A stretch of DNA of 64,000 nt from Candidatus Pantoea formicae (GCF_011752625.1 NZ_VWXD01000002.1:744001-808000); one strand, 5' to 3'; counted from the stretch's first letter, positions 20,586-30,930 are shown. The notes: generated by a model from the letters alone, not told the origin. Translations and numbers: made by a program.

Positions 20586-23183
20586 CTACTCCGTCACCAC
20601 TGGTGTATGCTCTTCCAGTCGGGCGTTAAACGCTTCCAGTGGCATCGGTCTGCCAAGGAAATAGCCCTGCCCTTCTTCGCACGAAAGAGCTTTTAACTCG
20701 ACCAGTTGTGCTTCAGTCTCGATACCCTCAGCCGTGATGGTGAGTGCAAAGGCGCGTGCCAGCCCAACAATACCCGCAACAACCGATTGTGCCTGTTTTG
20801 ATTCAGGAAACTCTTTCATCCATGAGCGATCAATCTTCAGTCCGTTGAACGGGAAGGTTTTCAGATAGCCCAATGCGGCATAACCGGTGCCGAAATCATC
20901 CACCGTCAGTCTCACGCCCAATGCACGCAGGCCCTGCATGATTTCCAGCGCACGGTCGGGGTTTTCAAAGGTGACGTTTTCAGTGATCTCCAGCTCCAGC
21001 CGGGTGGCGGGTAAACCACTCTCTGTCAGCGCATGAGCGACGCGATCGACCAAATCGTTATTGCGGAATTCCGTGGGTGAAATGTTAACGGAAACGTAGC
21101 GCTGCTCGCCCCAGTGACACGCGTCCTGGCACGCCCGCATCAGCACCCAGTCGCTAATGCCCGAAATCAAACCGTTCTCTTCGGCCAGCGGAATAAAGCG
21201 GTCGGGCGTGATCCATTTGCCATCCGCCAGTGGCCAGCGAATCAAGGCTTCTGCCCCCGCTAACTCACCTGTTTGCAATTGATAGCGTGGTTGATAGTGC
21301 AGCATAAAAGTATTGTTGAGCAGAGCCTGTTCTATCGCCTGCACCAGTTCACGTTTTGACTCCAGATGATTGGCCATATCATTGGAGTACCAAACCCAGC
21401 GCGCACGTCCAGCACTGCGCGCCTGGCCCAAGGCAATATCTGCCAACCGCAACAGTGCTTCAGGCTGGGTGGCGTCTTGCGGTGCACAAACAATCCCCAT
21501 ACTGGCCGTCAAACTCAACTGGTGTGAGCCACTGACAATGGGTTGATGCACTACGCGTTGCAGCGCCCGACAGCGATACTCCACCGCAGCGCGCGTACTT
21601 TCTCGTAGCAACAAAATAAACTCATCCCCGCCAAGACGGGCTGCCAGTTCATTAGGGCCAATCAGATTTTTTAGCCGCTGGGAAATTTCATTCAACACCA
21701 AGTCGCCGACGGTATGACCCCAGGTATCATTGATGGGCTTGAACTGATCGAGATCGAAACTGATCACAAATAGCGGGTCGTCCTCGCTCGCCTTTTCAAG
21801 ATGCGTAGTGAGAAACTCTTGTAACTGGATGCGGTTGGCTAAGCCCGTCAGCATGTCGTGACGTGATAAAAATTGAATGCGCGCTTCAGCATCAACTTCA
21901 TGGGTAATGTCTGAAACCGTGCCACGAAAGCCGGTGCGCAACCCATTGCGGCGAATCGTTTTCGCGATTAACTCACCAATGCGACGTTCGCCGTTAGCCG
22001 CCATGAACTGGCAACGCAACGGCGCATGTTGAATTTCATCACCTTGACGCAGTAACCATGCCACCAGCGAATGGCTAGGATGGCTCAAAAGATGATCAAG
22101 CGGGCGCCCGATCCAGCCCTTCACATCATGCCCCGTCATCGCGGCAAAACGTGAGGAGAGATAGCAGAGACGCCCCTGATCGTCGACTTCCCAAATCCAG
22201 TCCGAGGCCGCTTCTGCCAGGTCGCGGAAACGCTCTTCGCTGTTTGCCAGCTCGCGCTGGCTGATCGCCAGCATTTCAAAGCGGCGGTCAGAAATCACCG
22301 CATTGTGCAACGCATGGCGAATGACTCGACGCGTCACCCACGCCACGGCCAGTGCGGTAAAGAGCAACAATGGCATCATTAACCAGATCACGCCAAAACC
22401 GGGATTTTTCGCTTGCCAGCGCAAGACCAGCGGTTCGCCCTGAATCACCGGTTCAACCAAGCGTGGCTCATCCAGTGCATCATCCAAGCCATTCGCCACG
22501 CGCGGTGCAATCACATTGAGAGATTTGCCAAGCAGCTGCAACTTGCCCGGCGTTAAAATATTGACGAAAACCATCACCGAAGAGGGGCCGGGAATGGTCG
22601 GCAAATCTGGCACTTTGCCGGGGGTAATTGGTGCCGCCACCACCATGGCAGGCTGTTCATTGATCATGACATTGCGGGTAATGCCTTGGTCAGACTGCTT
22701 ACGCGCCGAAGCCAGTAGGATTGCCGTTTGTCCGCCTAACCAACTCTCCAGTGAAGCCTCTGACAATTTACCGTTGATGACCGCATAACGTGTTTTGCCA
22801 GCGCCATCGATCACAAACACACCGTCGTAGTGATACTCTTTGTAGAGGCTGGGACCAAAATTTTCCTCATCCCATGCCCAGATTTTGTTTACCGTCAGAT
22901 GCAGGTTTTTCCAGCCTTCACCCCAGTTTGCATAATCGCGCACATCAATGATCATCTGGTCTTGTTGCTGCCTCCACGCACCATGCATCAGATTGATGTC
23001 CTGCTGCATCGAATCGCTGTTTTGTCGATGGGCAATCACCAGCACCATCACAACCGAAAGCAGCAGCACGCCAAACAGCAGCGAGGTTAGCGTGCGCAAA
23101 CTGCGCCGTGTGACTCGCACCGTGTGCGCTTCCATATTAGCCCTGGCAGGCAAAGTGGCGTGTCGGTGATACTCAGAATTCAT
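20586..23183 (-). CDS. CHASE4-PAS-GGDEF-EAL cyclic-di-GMP enzyme
   Basis: 865-residue inner-membrane signalling protein. Two membrane helices (about 31-50 and 272-292) enclose a periplasmic CHASE4-type sensor (DVRDYANWGEGWKNLH, YHYDGVFVID). A PAS domain follows (FRDLAEAASDWIWEVDDQGR), then GGDEF with intact RLGGDEF, and EAL with intact AEALIRW, NISPTEFRN and DDFGTGYAALGYL. Both catalytic domains keep their signature residues, so it may make and break c-di-GMP, or be biased by the PAS/CHASE4 input. A second start at 23133-23135 (MEAHTVRV) has a better ribosome site (AGGG) than the first ATG. No adjacent partner is apparent. Confidence 0.93.
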   Translation of the reverse strand: MNSEYHRHATLPARANMEAHTVRVTRRSLRTLTSLLFGVLLLSVVMVLVIAHRQNSDSMQQDINLMHGAWRQQQDQMIIDVRDYANWGEGWKNLHLTVNKIWAWDEENFGPSLYKEYHYDGVFVIDGAGKTRYAVINGKLSEASLESWLGGQTAILLASARKQSDQGITRNVMINEQPAMVVAAPITPGKVPDLPTIPGPSSVMVFVNILTPGKLQLLGKSLNVIAPRVANGLDDALDEPRLVEPVIQGEPLVLRWQAKNPGFGVIWLMMPLLLFTALAVAWVTRRVIRHALHNAVISDRRFEMLAISQRELANSEERFRDLAEAASDWIWEVDDQGRLCYLSSRFAAMTGHDVKGWIGRPLDHLLSHPSHSLVAWLLRQGDEIQHAPLRCQFMAANGERRIGELIAKTIRRNGLRTGFRGTVSDITHEVDAEARIQFLSRHDMLTGLANRIQLQEFLTTHLEKASEDDPLFVISFDLDQFKPINDTWGHTVGDLVLNEISQRLKNLIGPNELAARLGGDEFILLLRESTRAAVEYRCRALQRVVHQPIVSGSHQLSLTASMGIVCAPQDATQPEALLRLADIALGQARSAGRARWVWYSNDMANHLESKRELVQAIEQALLNNTFMLHYQPRYQLQTGELAGAEALIRWPLADGKWITPDRFIPLAEENGLISGISDWVLMRACQDACHWGEQRYVSVNISPTEFRNNDLVDRVAHALTESGLPATRLELEITENVTFENPDRALEIMQGLRALGVRLTVDDFGTGYAALGYLKTFPFNGLKIDRSWMKEFPESKQAQSVVAGIVGLARAFALTITAEGIETEAQLVELKALSCEEGQGYFLGRPMPLEAFNARLEEHTPVVTE

Positions 23184-23399
23184 GCATTATGCTCGCAAAA
23201 CAGAGGCAGCAAAAAAGAGGACCGGCTGCGTGATAGTCACGCCCGGGCCCTGTAATGGTTTTTTCGATTATCGGCGGAGGCGGCCACAGATTTAGTCCCT
23301 GCGGCGGAATATTTGAGCAATGCAATTCTCCGCTGGGCAATCTCGACAGCGATCATCGGCATTGCTACTATGCGTTTTCCTCTGCCCATTGAGCCGACT

Positions 23400-24047
23400 A
23401 TGGACACCCAATCCGACAAAGTGACGTTGACGCTGTTCTACGCTGCGAGCTTTGTGGTGTATTACATCGTGACCATGCTGATTACGCTGTTCCCTAACTA
23501 TGGGGCGCTGCGTAATAACGGTTTGCTGGTGCCCGTGCTCTGCCTGTTCGAATTCGCGGTGATTTATCCGCTGTACCGTTTTTACTGCCAACGTCGGACG
23601 GATATTCCGTTAGGCTATTTACGTCCCGGCCAGGCATTGCTGTTTGTCGCGGCTCTGGTCGCGTTGATGGTAGCTCAAACCCAATTCCTTCAGCCTGAAG
23701 GCTGGTTGATAGCGCAAAGCCAGCAAGGCCGCAGTTCGATGTTGATTCTGTTACTGACGGCCGTATTACTGGCACCGGTATTTGAAGAAGTACTGTTTCG
23801 CGGTTTTCTCCTGCAGGGCTTTCTGCTGTGGGCGCCAAAGAGTCGCTTTGCCTGCATGTTACTCACCTCACTGCTGTTTGCCGCCATGCACACCCAATAT
23901 GTGCATTGGGAAACCATCGTGGCGTTGACCCTGTTCTCGCTTCTGCTGTGCTACGCGCGTTTACGCAGTAAAAGCCTCGCACTGCCTATTTTCCTGCACA
24001 CCTTAAATAACCTGATCGCCATTCTGCCGGCGTGGTTTTACGCCTGA
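23400..24047 (+). CDS. CPBP-family intramembrane protease
   Basis: About 215-residue multi-spanning membrane protein with the CPBP (Abi/CAAX protease-like) motifs: EE-x3-R in FEEVLFRGFLLQG, the downstream LFAAMHTQY histidine and the final FLHTLNNLIA histidine. In characterised relatives these residues form the glutamate/histidine active site in the membrane. The start is uncertain. The ATG at 23400 (MDTQSDKVTLTLF) opens a natural N-terminus but has only GAG upstream; ATG 23370 and TTG 23313 are alternatives. It lies upstream of the ascG-like gene in the same direction. Substrate unknown. Confidence 0.8.
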   Translation: MDTQSDKVTLTLFYAASFVVYYIVTMLITLFPNYGALRNNGLLVPVLCLFEFAVIYPLYRFYCQRRTDIPLGYLRPGQALLFVAALVALMVAQTQFLQPEGWLIAQSQQGRSSMLILLLTAVLLAPVFEEVLFRGFLLQGFLLWAPKSRFACMLLTSLLFAAMHTQYVHWETIVALTLFSLLLCYARLRSKSLALPIFLHTLNNLIAILPAWFYA

Positions 24048-24143
24048 TCCCGCTCACTGTTTCTTCACGTTCTCATCAATTTTTTTAGCCATTTCAGGTA
24101 GTATCGCGGTTTACGCGTTATGGATTGATGGTCGGGAAAGTCG

Positions 24144-25160
24144 ATGATTACCATGTTGGATGTGGCCCGTAAGGCCGGAGTCTCCAAAGCGACTGTGTCA
24201 CGCGTGTTGGCGGGCAATCGCTATGTCAGCAAAACCACACAGCAGAAAGTCTTTCAGGCCATTGAGGAGACCGGCTATCGGCCTAATTTGCTCGCGCGCA
24301 GCCTGGCGACGCAGAAATCACAGAATATTGGCCTGATTGTCACACACTCTCTGTTCAATGGCCCCTACTTCAGCGAGCTGTTGTATCAAACCGCAACATT
24401 GACCAACAATTATGGCCGCCAGTTGATCCTGGCCGATGGTAAAACCTCCGCGGACGATGAACGCGCCGCGATTGAGTTTCTGCTCGATCTACGCTGTGAT
24501 GCCATCATTATCTATCCGCGTTTTCTTGATACTGATGCGCTGGAAGCCATTATTGAGCAGCATGAGGTGCCCATTATGGTGGTCAATCGACAGCTGCAAC
24601 GCCATGCCGATCATTGCGTATGGGCGACCCATCAGCAAAACACCGTTGATGCCGTCAGCTATCTCATTGAGCGCGGCCATCACGACATCGCCTTTATCAC
24701 CGGTTTGGCGGGTTCCCCCACTGCTGCCGCACGTCTGGCGGGCTATCAACAGGCACTCACCCAGCACGGGCTGAAGGTAAATCCGGATCTTGTCATACAG
24801 GGCGCGTGGACACCGAACAGCGGTCAGCAGGCGGCACAGCGGCTACTGGAAAGCGGCACGCCTTTCAGCGCAATGATGGCGAGTAATGATGATATGGCGA
24901 TTGGTGCGGCACTGGCCCTGAATGCAGCCGGAAAACGGCTGCCGCAAGATGTGTCGCTGATGGGGTTTGACGATATCCGCATGGCCGAATTTTTTCTGCC
25001 ACCGCTGACGACCGTGCATGTCCCGGTTGCGGAGATGATCCAGCACACGCTGGCGCAACTGGTGGCAATGCTGGAAGGAGAAGAGATTGCAGCACTACCG
25101 CCCTTCAGCGGCAGGCTGATTGAACGTGCGTCTGTGGCGGATGGCCCGTTTAAATCCTGA
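24144..25160 (+). CDS. ascG: LacI-family repressor, AscG-like
   Basis: 338-residue repressor. The N-terminal helix-turn-helix and hinge (MLDVARKAGVSKATVSRVLAGN, GYRPNLLARSLATQKS) precede a periplasmic-binding-protein-like sugar domain. Blocks such as YFSELLYQTA, LLDLRCDAIIIYPRFL, MMASNDDMAIGAALAL and FSGRLIERAS match E. coli AscG, which represses beta-glucoside genes. It is convergent with a beta-glucoside PTS operon that has an AscG-type operator at its far end, so regulation of that operon is likely. The symbol is by similarity; another member of the AscG/GalR group is possible. Confidence 0.78.
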   Translation: MITMLDVARKAGVSKATVSRVLAGNRYVSKTTQQKVFQAIEETGYRPNLLARSLATQKSQNIGLIVTHSLFNGPYFSELLYQTATLTNNYGRQLILADGKTSADDERAAIEFLLDLRCDAIIIYPRFLDTDALEAIIEQHEVPIMVVNRQLQRHADHCVWATHQQNTVDAVSYLIERGHHDIAFITGLAGSPTAAARLAGYQQALTQHGLKVNPDLVIQGAWTPNSGQQAAQRLLESGTPFSAMMASNDDMAIGAALALNAAGKRLPQDVSLMGFDDIRMAEFFLPPLTTVHVPVAEMIQHTLAQLVAMLEGEEIAALPPFSGRLIERASVADGPFKS

Positions 25161-25197
25161 TATGGATTTCCCTTTGCGCCCTCTAAGACGCAACAAT

Positions 25198-25217
25198 GGG
25201 CGGCCTGAAGGTCGCCC
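25198..25217. terminator. Hairpin between convergent ascG and the beta-glucoside operon
   Basis: Stem GGGCGGCCT / AGGTCGCCC (one G-U pair) with a two-base centre, lying between the two converging stop codons. It is not followed by a strong T-run on either strand, so bidirectional termination is probable but unproven. Confidence 0.55.
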
Positions 25218-25234
25218 CTGCCATTGCCTACGGT

Positions 25235-26686
<1,452 letters not shown>

Positions 26687-27001
26687 TTAACGTGCGGCCA
26701 ATTCGCGCCGCAACTGGATAATCTCCTCGGCCAGCTCACGACACAGCATGGCGTTCATTAAATGATCCTGCGCGTGCACCATGATCAGGTTCACCGGGAT
26801 CTTGCCGCAGCCTTCATCAGCGCCAATCAATGCCGTCTGAATGCGATGAGCAGCCTTGGCGGCAGCCGTCGCATCAGTCAACATCGCGTCGGCTCGCGCC
26901 CAATCTTGATGGCGTGCCGCCCGCAGCGCCTCCATCGAACAGGATCGTGCTTCCCCCGCTTGAATGATCAATTCCATTACCGTGCTTTCATCAATTTCCA
27001 T
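26687..27001 (-). CDS. PTS lactose/cellobiose-family IIA component
   Basis: 104-residue helical phosphocarrier that passes phosphate from HPr to IIB. Family markers are the N-terminal MELIIQAGEARS helix and the phosphohistidine region IMVHAQDHLMNA (H76, H80). It is encoded 3 bp downstream of the IIC stop and 12 bp before the glucosidase start, so it is certainly co-transcribed. GGAGTAATCG precedes its ATG. Confidence 0.95.
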   Translation of the reverse strand: MEIDESTVMELIIQAGEARSCSMEALRAARHQDWARADAMLTDATAAAKAAHRIQTALIGADEGCGKIPVNLIMVHAQDHLMNAMLCRELAEEIIQLRRELAAR

Positions 27002-27004
27002 CGA

Positions 27005-28318
27005 TTACTCCTTTAAGGGTTGTGCGGATGCGGCTTGTTCCAGCTCTTGTTGCAATAGCTGGCGCTCGTACATTTTGAAAAACGGGTAGTAGATCAGGGT
27101 TGCGATGGCGACCAGCACAGCGATCAACACGATCACCCGCCAGTCCCAGCCCGTCGACCAGGCGGCACCAATCGGTGCTGGTGTCGTCCACGGGGCGAGG
27201 GATACCACGTGATTGATTAGGTTGGTTTTGGTCGCGGTCCAGGCAATGACCGCATTGACCAACGGCGCGCAGATAAACGGGATAAAGAGAATTGGGTTCA
27301 TGACCACTGGCGAGCCAAAAATCACCGGCTCGTTGATGTTGAACATGCTTGGCACAATGCTGAGTTTTCCGATGGAACGCAGATGCGCTGACTGACTGCG
27401 CAGATAGAGCAGCACCAGCCCCATGGTAGAACCTGAACCGCCAATCACGATAAAGAACTGCCAGAATGGCTCGATAAACACGTGGGTGACCGGTTCCCCC
27501 GCATTGAGCGCCTGCTGGTTAAGCCCGAGGTTGGTGAGCCAGAACGCCTGTAAAATCCCGCCCACAATCACCGCACCATGGATGCCAGCAAACCACAGCA
27601 TATGACACAACAAAACCGCCACCAGCACCGCAGGCAGCGAGTCGGAGGCAGAGATAATCGGGGCAAATATCGCCATGATCGCCTGTGGCAGGAGCATGCC
27701 AAACTGAGCCTGCACCCACAGGCTCAGTGGGAACAGCGTGATGAAAATGGCGATAATGGGAATCAGCAGATCAAATGACTGGCGGATTTTCGGCGGCACC
27801 TGCTCCGGCAGTTTAAAACCGATATTGTGCTTCTGCAGGAAATGCATCAGCTCCGTGGCAAACAGCGCCACCAGTATCGCGGTGAAAATGCCCTCTCCAC
27901 CCAGCGATCCCACCGGGAGCGTTTTGCCACTTTGCGGGGCTGCGACCACCAGAAATGCCATCAATGACAAGCTCGCCGCCATAAAACCGTTCATCTTGTA
28001 GCTGTTGGCGAGGTTGTAGGCGATAGCACTGGCGATGTAGAGGGCCATAATGCCCATGGTCATGTTATACGGCATCATGATCTGCTCTTCATGTGCCTGC
28101 ACCATGCCGAGCCACCACTGCGCAAAAGCCCACGAGCTGTCAGCGGAAAACGGAGGATGCGCAAACAGCAGCATAAAAGAGCCAACGATCAGGAACGGCA
28201 TTGAAGCAATAAAACCATCGCGAATGGCAATCACATGACGCTGGCTGGAGAGACGCCCTGCGAGTGGGCTGATACGGTTTTCAATCACACCAAATAAGGA
28301 TTCGCTTATGCTGCTCAT
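27005..28318 (-). CDS. PTS cellobiose/beta-glucoside IIC permease
   Basis: 437-residue inner-membrane permease of the lactose/cellobiose/diacetylchitobiose PTS family. It has about ten hydrophobic segments, the N-terminal IRDGFIASMPFLIVGSFMLL, the HMLWFAGIHGA motif and the substrate-loop block FNINEPVIFGSPVVMNP. I chose the ATG at 28316-28318 (MSSISESLFG) because it follows AAGGAGCT at good spacing; the frame extends eight codons upstream without a ribosome site. It lies 88 bp after IIB. Confidence 0.93.
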   Translation of the reverse strand: MSSISESLFGVIENRISPLAGRLSSQRHVIAIRDGFIASMPFLIVGSFMLLFAHPPFSADSSWAFAQWWLGMVQAHEEQIMMPYNMTMGIMALYIASAIAYNLANSYKMNGFMAASLSLMAFLVVAAPQSGKTLPVGSLGGEGIFTAILVALFATELMHFLQKHNIGFKLPEQVPPKIRQSFDLLIPIIAIFITLFPLSLWVQAQFGMLLPQAIMAIFAPIISASDSLPAVLVAVLLCHMLWFAGIHGAVIVGGILQAFWLTNLGLNQQALNAGEPVTHVFIEPFWQFFIVIGGSGSTMGLVLLYLRSQSAHLRSIGKLSIVPSMFNINEPVIFGSPVVMNPILFIPFICAPLVNAVIAWTATKTNLINHVVSLAPWTTPAPIGAAWSTGWDWRVIVLIAVLVAIATLIYYPFFKMYERQLLQQELEQAASAQPLKE

Positions 28319-28406
28319 ACGTGAGCTCCTTGCAACAGGCAAATAGAGAATAAGCCTGTGCGATGAGTCACAGGCGATGACTATTATTTTTTGTATGAGT
28401 CTGGGA

Positions 28407-28715
28407 TCAGGTGTGAATCAGTTTTAGTGAATCATTTAATATTTTATCGCCATTCATCATGCCGTAATCCATGCTATTTATAACGGATATCGGCTTATTT
28501 AACTGCTGCGCCAGCGGTTGAAAGTCAGCGAGTTTGTATTTGATTTGTGGCCCTAACAGGCAGCAATCATAGTGGGCAATTTCATCATTAAACTCTTCAA
28601 TACCAACGGCTTTTATTTCAACTTCGATACCCTGAACTTTGGCGGCTTTTTCCATTTTCTGCACCACCATGCTGGTGGACATCCCGGCGGCACAGCACAG
28701 TAAAATTTTTGGCAT
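28407..28715 (-). CDS. PTS lactose/cellobiose-family IIB component
   Basis: 102-residue phosphotransfer protein and first gene of the operon. The active-site loop is LLCCAAGMSTSMVVQKM near the N-terminus; C8, directly before AAGMSTS, aligns with the phosphocysteine of the family. GGAGGAACGAACA precedes the ATG at 28713-28715. An AscG-type operator lies 55-68 bp upstream, suggesting derepression by beta-glucosides. Confidence 0.94.
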   Translation of the reverse strand: MPKILLCCAAGMSTSMVVQKMEKAAKVQGIEVEIKAVGIEEFNDEIAHYDCCLLGPQIKYKLADFQPLAQQLNKPISVINSMDYGMMNGDKILNDSLKLIHT

Positions 28716-28769
28716 TGTTCGTTCCTCCATGTGGGGTTTAATTAACGAATACACACAGCAAAGATTTTC

Positions 28770-28783
28770 TGCAACCGGTTTCA
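28770..28783. promoter_or_regulatory. AscG-type operator of the beta-glucoside PTS operon
   Basis: TGCAACCGGTTTCA differs at one position from the palindrome TGAAACCGGTTTCA that I recall as the AscG consensus. It lies 55 bp upstream of the IIB start, suited to promoter occlusion. A related half-site (GGTTACAG) follows at 28789-28796. Confidence 0.6.
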
Positions 28784-28932
28784 GATTTGGTTACAGGAAC
28801 TGTGAGAAATATCAAAACTCAGGGCAGTGAAAATAAATCGGCAAAAAATAATACAGCTGAGGGATTATAAGATTGCAGAGGGTTGAAGGTGTCTCGCGGC
28901 ACTTGGGCTCATGCGGGTTCGTTAAGCATCTG

Positions 28933-29683
28933 GTGATAACGTAGTCTGGTGCCGCTCTGGGGCTAATGGTACAGGTGATAACGCAGTCTGGTGCCGTTCA
29001 GGGGCTGATGGTACAGGTGATAACGCAGTCTGGTGTCGCTCTGGGGCTAATGGTACAGGTGATAACGCAGTCTGGTGCCGCTCTGGGGCTAATGGTACAG
29101 GTGATAACGCAGTCTGGTGCCGCTCAGGGGATGGCGGTCCTCGCGCCGCTGACGCGGTACCTTCACTTCACTCGTCCGCCTGACGGACCGGCGCAGACGG
29201 GACTTTCCCTGTCCCGGCTGCACCTTTCGCCAGCATCCATGCTGGCTCTCCTGGCTTCCTCATTCCGTTCAGCGCTGCGAAATGCCATCCCCAGAGCGGC
29301 ACCAGCCTGCTTGCTAACATCCGTGTACGCTGTTTGAAAGGGCTCGCTGCTTCAGGCAATAGTGCTTTTACTGCCACAAAGAGCACCGTGTCTCAGACCA
29401 CATCGCCTTTGCTTCTGCAAAGGGCACAATGTCTGAGGCCACAGCGCCTCTGATGCTGCAAGGGCTATTCGCAGCGCTGAGGCGGAGACGTTGTGCCAGG
29501 AGCCAGGCGCAGGGATGCGACAGGCAGTTCGGGTAGGCCAGGACGGCCGTACCCGAACGTTCCGGCCGGCACGACGTTGCAGACGAAGGCACCGCGCAGC
29601 GGCGCGAGGACGGCCCGGCAGCAGCAGAGGTGCTGCGGCCCGCACCAACATGCTCAATCGCGCAAAAAGAAGTGGCAGCCTTA
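28933..29683 (+). repeat. Dispersed long repeat, copy C (with 42-bp tandem array)
   Basis: Longest copy in the window. 28933-29133 is a tandem array: four full 42-bp units (28933, 28975, 29017, 29059) and a partial fifth from 29101. Each reads GTGATAACGCAGTCTGG, then CGCTCTGGGGCTAATGGTAC with small changes. The shared body follows, identical to copy A over 29137-29318. A mid segment carries one extra TCTGAGGCCACAGCGCC-type unit compared with copy A. The shared right end reaches 29644. Then 29645-29683 is shared only with copy B. The copy lies between the PTS IIB promoter and the 3' end of a small gene. No coding frame was accepted. Confidence 0.92.
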
Positions 29684-29733
29684 CTCGACTTTTACCTATC
29701 TCACCTCACACCACCATGACAGCGAGCTGATGG

Positions 29734-29901
29734 TTACGCTTTCTCTGCCTCAAAATGGGTTTTGAACTGCTCGTAGATGGAAATCATATTAGAGGCATCA
29801 CCCTGCAGCGGGCTCAATTTGCCTGCGCGTACCAGTTCAATGACCAGTTGCAGTGCGGCTTGTTTGGGGCTGCTGGCTGGGTGGGCAATTTCGTTCGACA
29901 T
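29734..29901 (-). CDS. Small protein of unknown function (55 residues)
   Basis: The frame runs from ATG at 29899-29901 to TAA at 29734-29736. The sequence MSNEIAHPASSPKQAALQLV is followed by an amphipathic helix (IELVRAGKLSPLQ) and a SIYEQFKTHFEAEKA end. It has no signal peptide or cysteine. The ribosome site is weak (GAGTGAATGACCG). Balanced composition and helix-like periodicity suggest a real gene, but I do not recognise it. Repeat copy C ends 50 bp beyond its stop codon. Confidence 0.55.
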   Translation of the reverse strand: MSNEIAHPASSPKQAALQLVIELVRAGKLSPLQGDASNMISIYEQFKTHFEAEKA

Positions 29902-30114
29902 CGGTCATTCACTCATCATTTTTGTCAGGGCCGCACAGTTTAGCTCAGATCGTGCTGCTGTTGTGCGCCCGTCTGGTTATAATCTCCTCGCTCAAACCAA
30001 AAAGCCGCTCAAGGAGATAATTGACTCCCGTTGCGTTTGGCTATACTGGATTAAAAAAAGGAACGAACAGCCACCGATTCCGTACTATCAGGAACGTGTT
30101 AAAGGAGTCCAATC

Positions 30115-30285
30115 ATGCTGATTGGTTTTGTGTTGTTAGTGAGCGCGTGTGGACACGATGCCTGTGACGCCCTGCCGGTGTCAGAACGCATCTACCCAAC
30201 CAAAGTCGCCTGTGAGCAAATGGCCGACCGTATCCATAAAGTTCGACCTAATGTGGTCCTGCTTTGTGGTGAAGTGCACCGTTAA
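30115..30285 (+). CDS. Small Cys-rich envelope protein (56 residues)
   Basis: The ATG at 30115 follows AAAGGAGTCCAATC, a strong ribosome site. The N-terminus MLIGFVLLVSAC is hydrophobic and ends in a lipobox-like VSAC, although the usual positive charges are missing. Further cysteines lie in HDACDAL, KVACEQM and VVLLCGEVHR, giving an even number that could form disulfides. A TTGACT / TATACT promoter pair lies at 30021-30047 with a short 15-bp spacer. The function is unknown. Confidence 0.65.
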   Translation: MLIGFVLLVSACGHDACDALPVSERIYPTKVACEQMADRIHKVRPNVVLLCGEVHR

Positions 30286-30396
30286 TTCGGTGCCATTTTT
30301 ATTACAACTGTACAAAAATAAGCCAAACGGCATTGCAAGATTGGCGCATAGCGTCCAAAATATAAGCTGCTTTACACTATTACCGTTGTGAATCCC

Positions 30397-30630
30397 ATGA
30401 AGAATACTCGCCCCCGTCGTCCAAACGGACGCTGGGTTTATTACATTTTGTATGATGGCATTCTCTGGCCCTGCCCGGTGCGGTGGGAGTGGGAAAGCGG
30501 CTTCGGCGGCTGGTTGCCATTCTACTATTCGCCCACGTTTGAGTTTGTGGCGGGGGATCCACGCAAGGCCTATCGCATTGCGCGCAGCAGTGTGCGTAAT
30601 GTACGTCAGCAGGACAACGAATACGCGTGA
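30397..30630 (+). CDS. Aromatic-rich small protein of unknown function
   Basis: 77-residue basic protein with many Trp and Tyr residues: RWVYYILYDGILWPCPVRWE, GWLPFYYSPTFEFVAGDP, and a positively charged end (RIARSSVRNVRQQ). I chose the ATG at 30397; a GTG at 30388 would add three residues, and neither has a good ribosome site. The coding look comes from composition and its place just after another small gene on the same strand. No family recognised. It ends 4 bp before a convergent small membrane-protein gene. Confidence 0.55.
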   Translation: MKNTRPRRPNGRWVYYILYDGILWPCPVRWEWESGFGGWLPFYYSPTFEFVAGDPRKAYRIARSSVRNVRQQDNEYA

Positions 30631-30634
30631 TGGA

Positions 30635-30748
30635 TTAACCCAACTGCCACGGTAGCCAGGATGCGGTGAGCAGGTAATGCACCCCTTCCAGTACCAATAT
30701 CACCATCACTAGCACACCAAGCTTATGGCGACACACCCAGTCCTTCAT
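30635..30748 (-). CDS. Small membrane protein, second of an overlapping pair
   Basis: 37 residues: MKDWVCRHKLGVLVMVILVL, then EGVHYLLTASWLPWQLG. It has a short charged N-terminus, one hydrophobic helix and a Trp-rich end. Its ATG lies within ATGA shared with the stop of the preceding 35-residue frame, so translation is probably coupled. I do not recognise the family. The overlap and matching size of its partner are the support. Confidence 0.5.
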   Translation of the reverse strand: MKDWVCRHKLGVLVMVILVLEGVHYLLTASWLPWQLG

Positions 30749-30852
30749 CCCCATATCATCGCAGCCCAGCGAATCAGCATCAGCGCACCACAAATGCACA
30801 GCAGCACCACAATCATTTTCCAATGTTTTGTCGCAGCCAGTTTTTTTGCCAC
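30745..30852 (-). CDS. Small membrane protein, first of an overlapping pair
   Basis: 35 residues starting at GTG (30850-30852): MAKKLAATKHWKMIVVLLCI, then CGALMLIRWAAMIWG. A lysine-rich N-terminus precedes a single membrane helix. GGAGG stands four bases before the GTG, slightly closer than ideal. Its TGA overlaps the ATG of the next small gene by four bases. It lies 78 bp downstream of osmC, beyond that gene's hairpin. No family recognised. Confidence 0.5.
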   Translation of the reverse strand: MAKKLAATKHWKMIVVLLCICGALMLIRWAAMIWG

Positions 30853-30877
30853 GCATCCTCCAGACGGTAGAAAGCAA

Positions 30878-30899
30878 CGATGCGCCCTCAGGCGCATCG
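30878..30899 (-). terminator. Hairpin after osmC
   Basis: Perfect 9-bp stem CGATGCGCC / GGCGCATCG with a CTCA loop (plus-strand reading). On the minus strand TTGCTTTCT follows. It lies 31 bp past the osmC stop and just upstream of the small membrane-protein pair. Confidence 0.7.
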
Positions 30900-30930
30900 C
30901 TATTCTATCGCTGGTAACGCTTAAGGGCGA

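Noticed and set aside
28933..29133. Possible CRISPR array
   Set aside because: The 42-bp units are contiguous with no unique spacers, there are no cas genes, and the units belong to a dispersed repeat.
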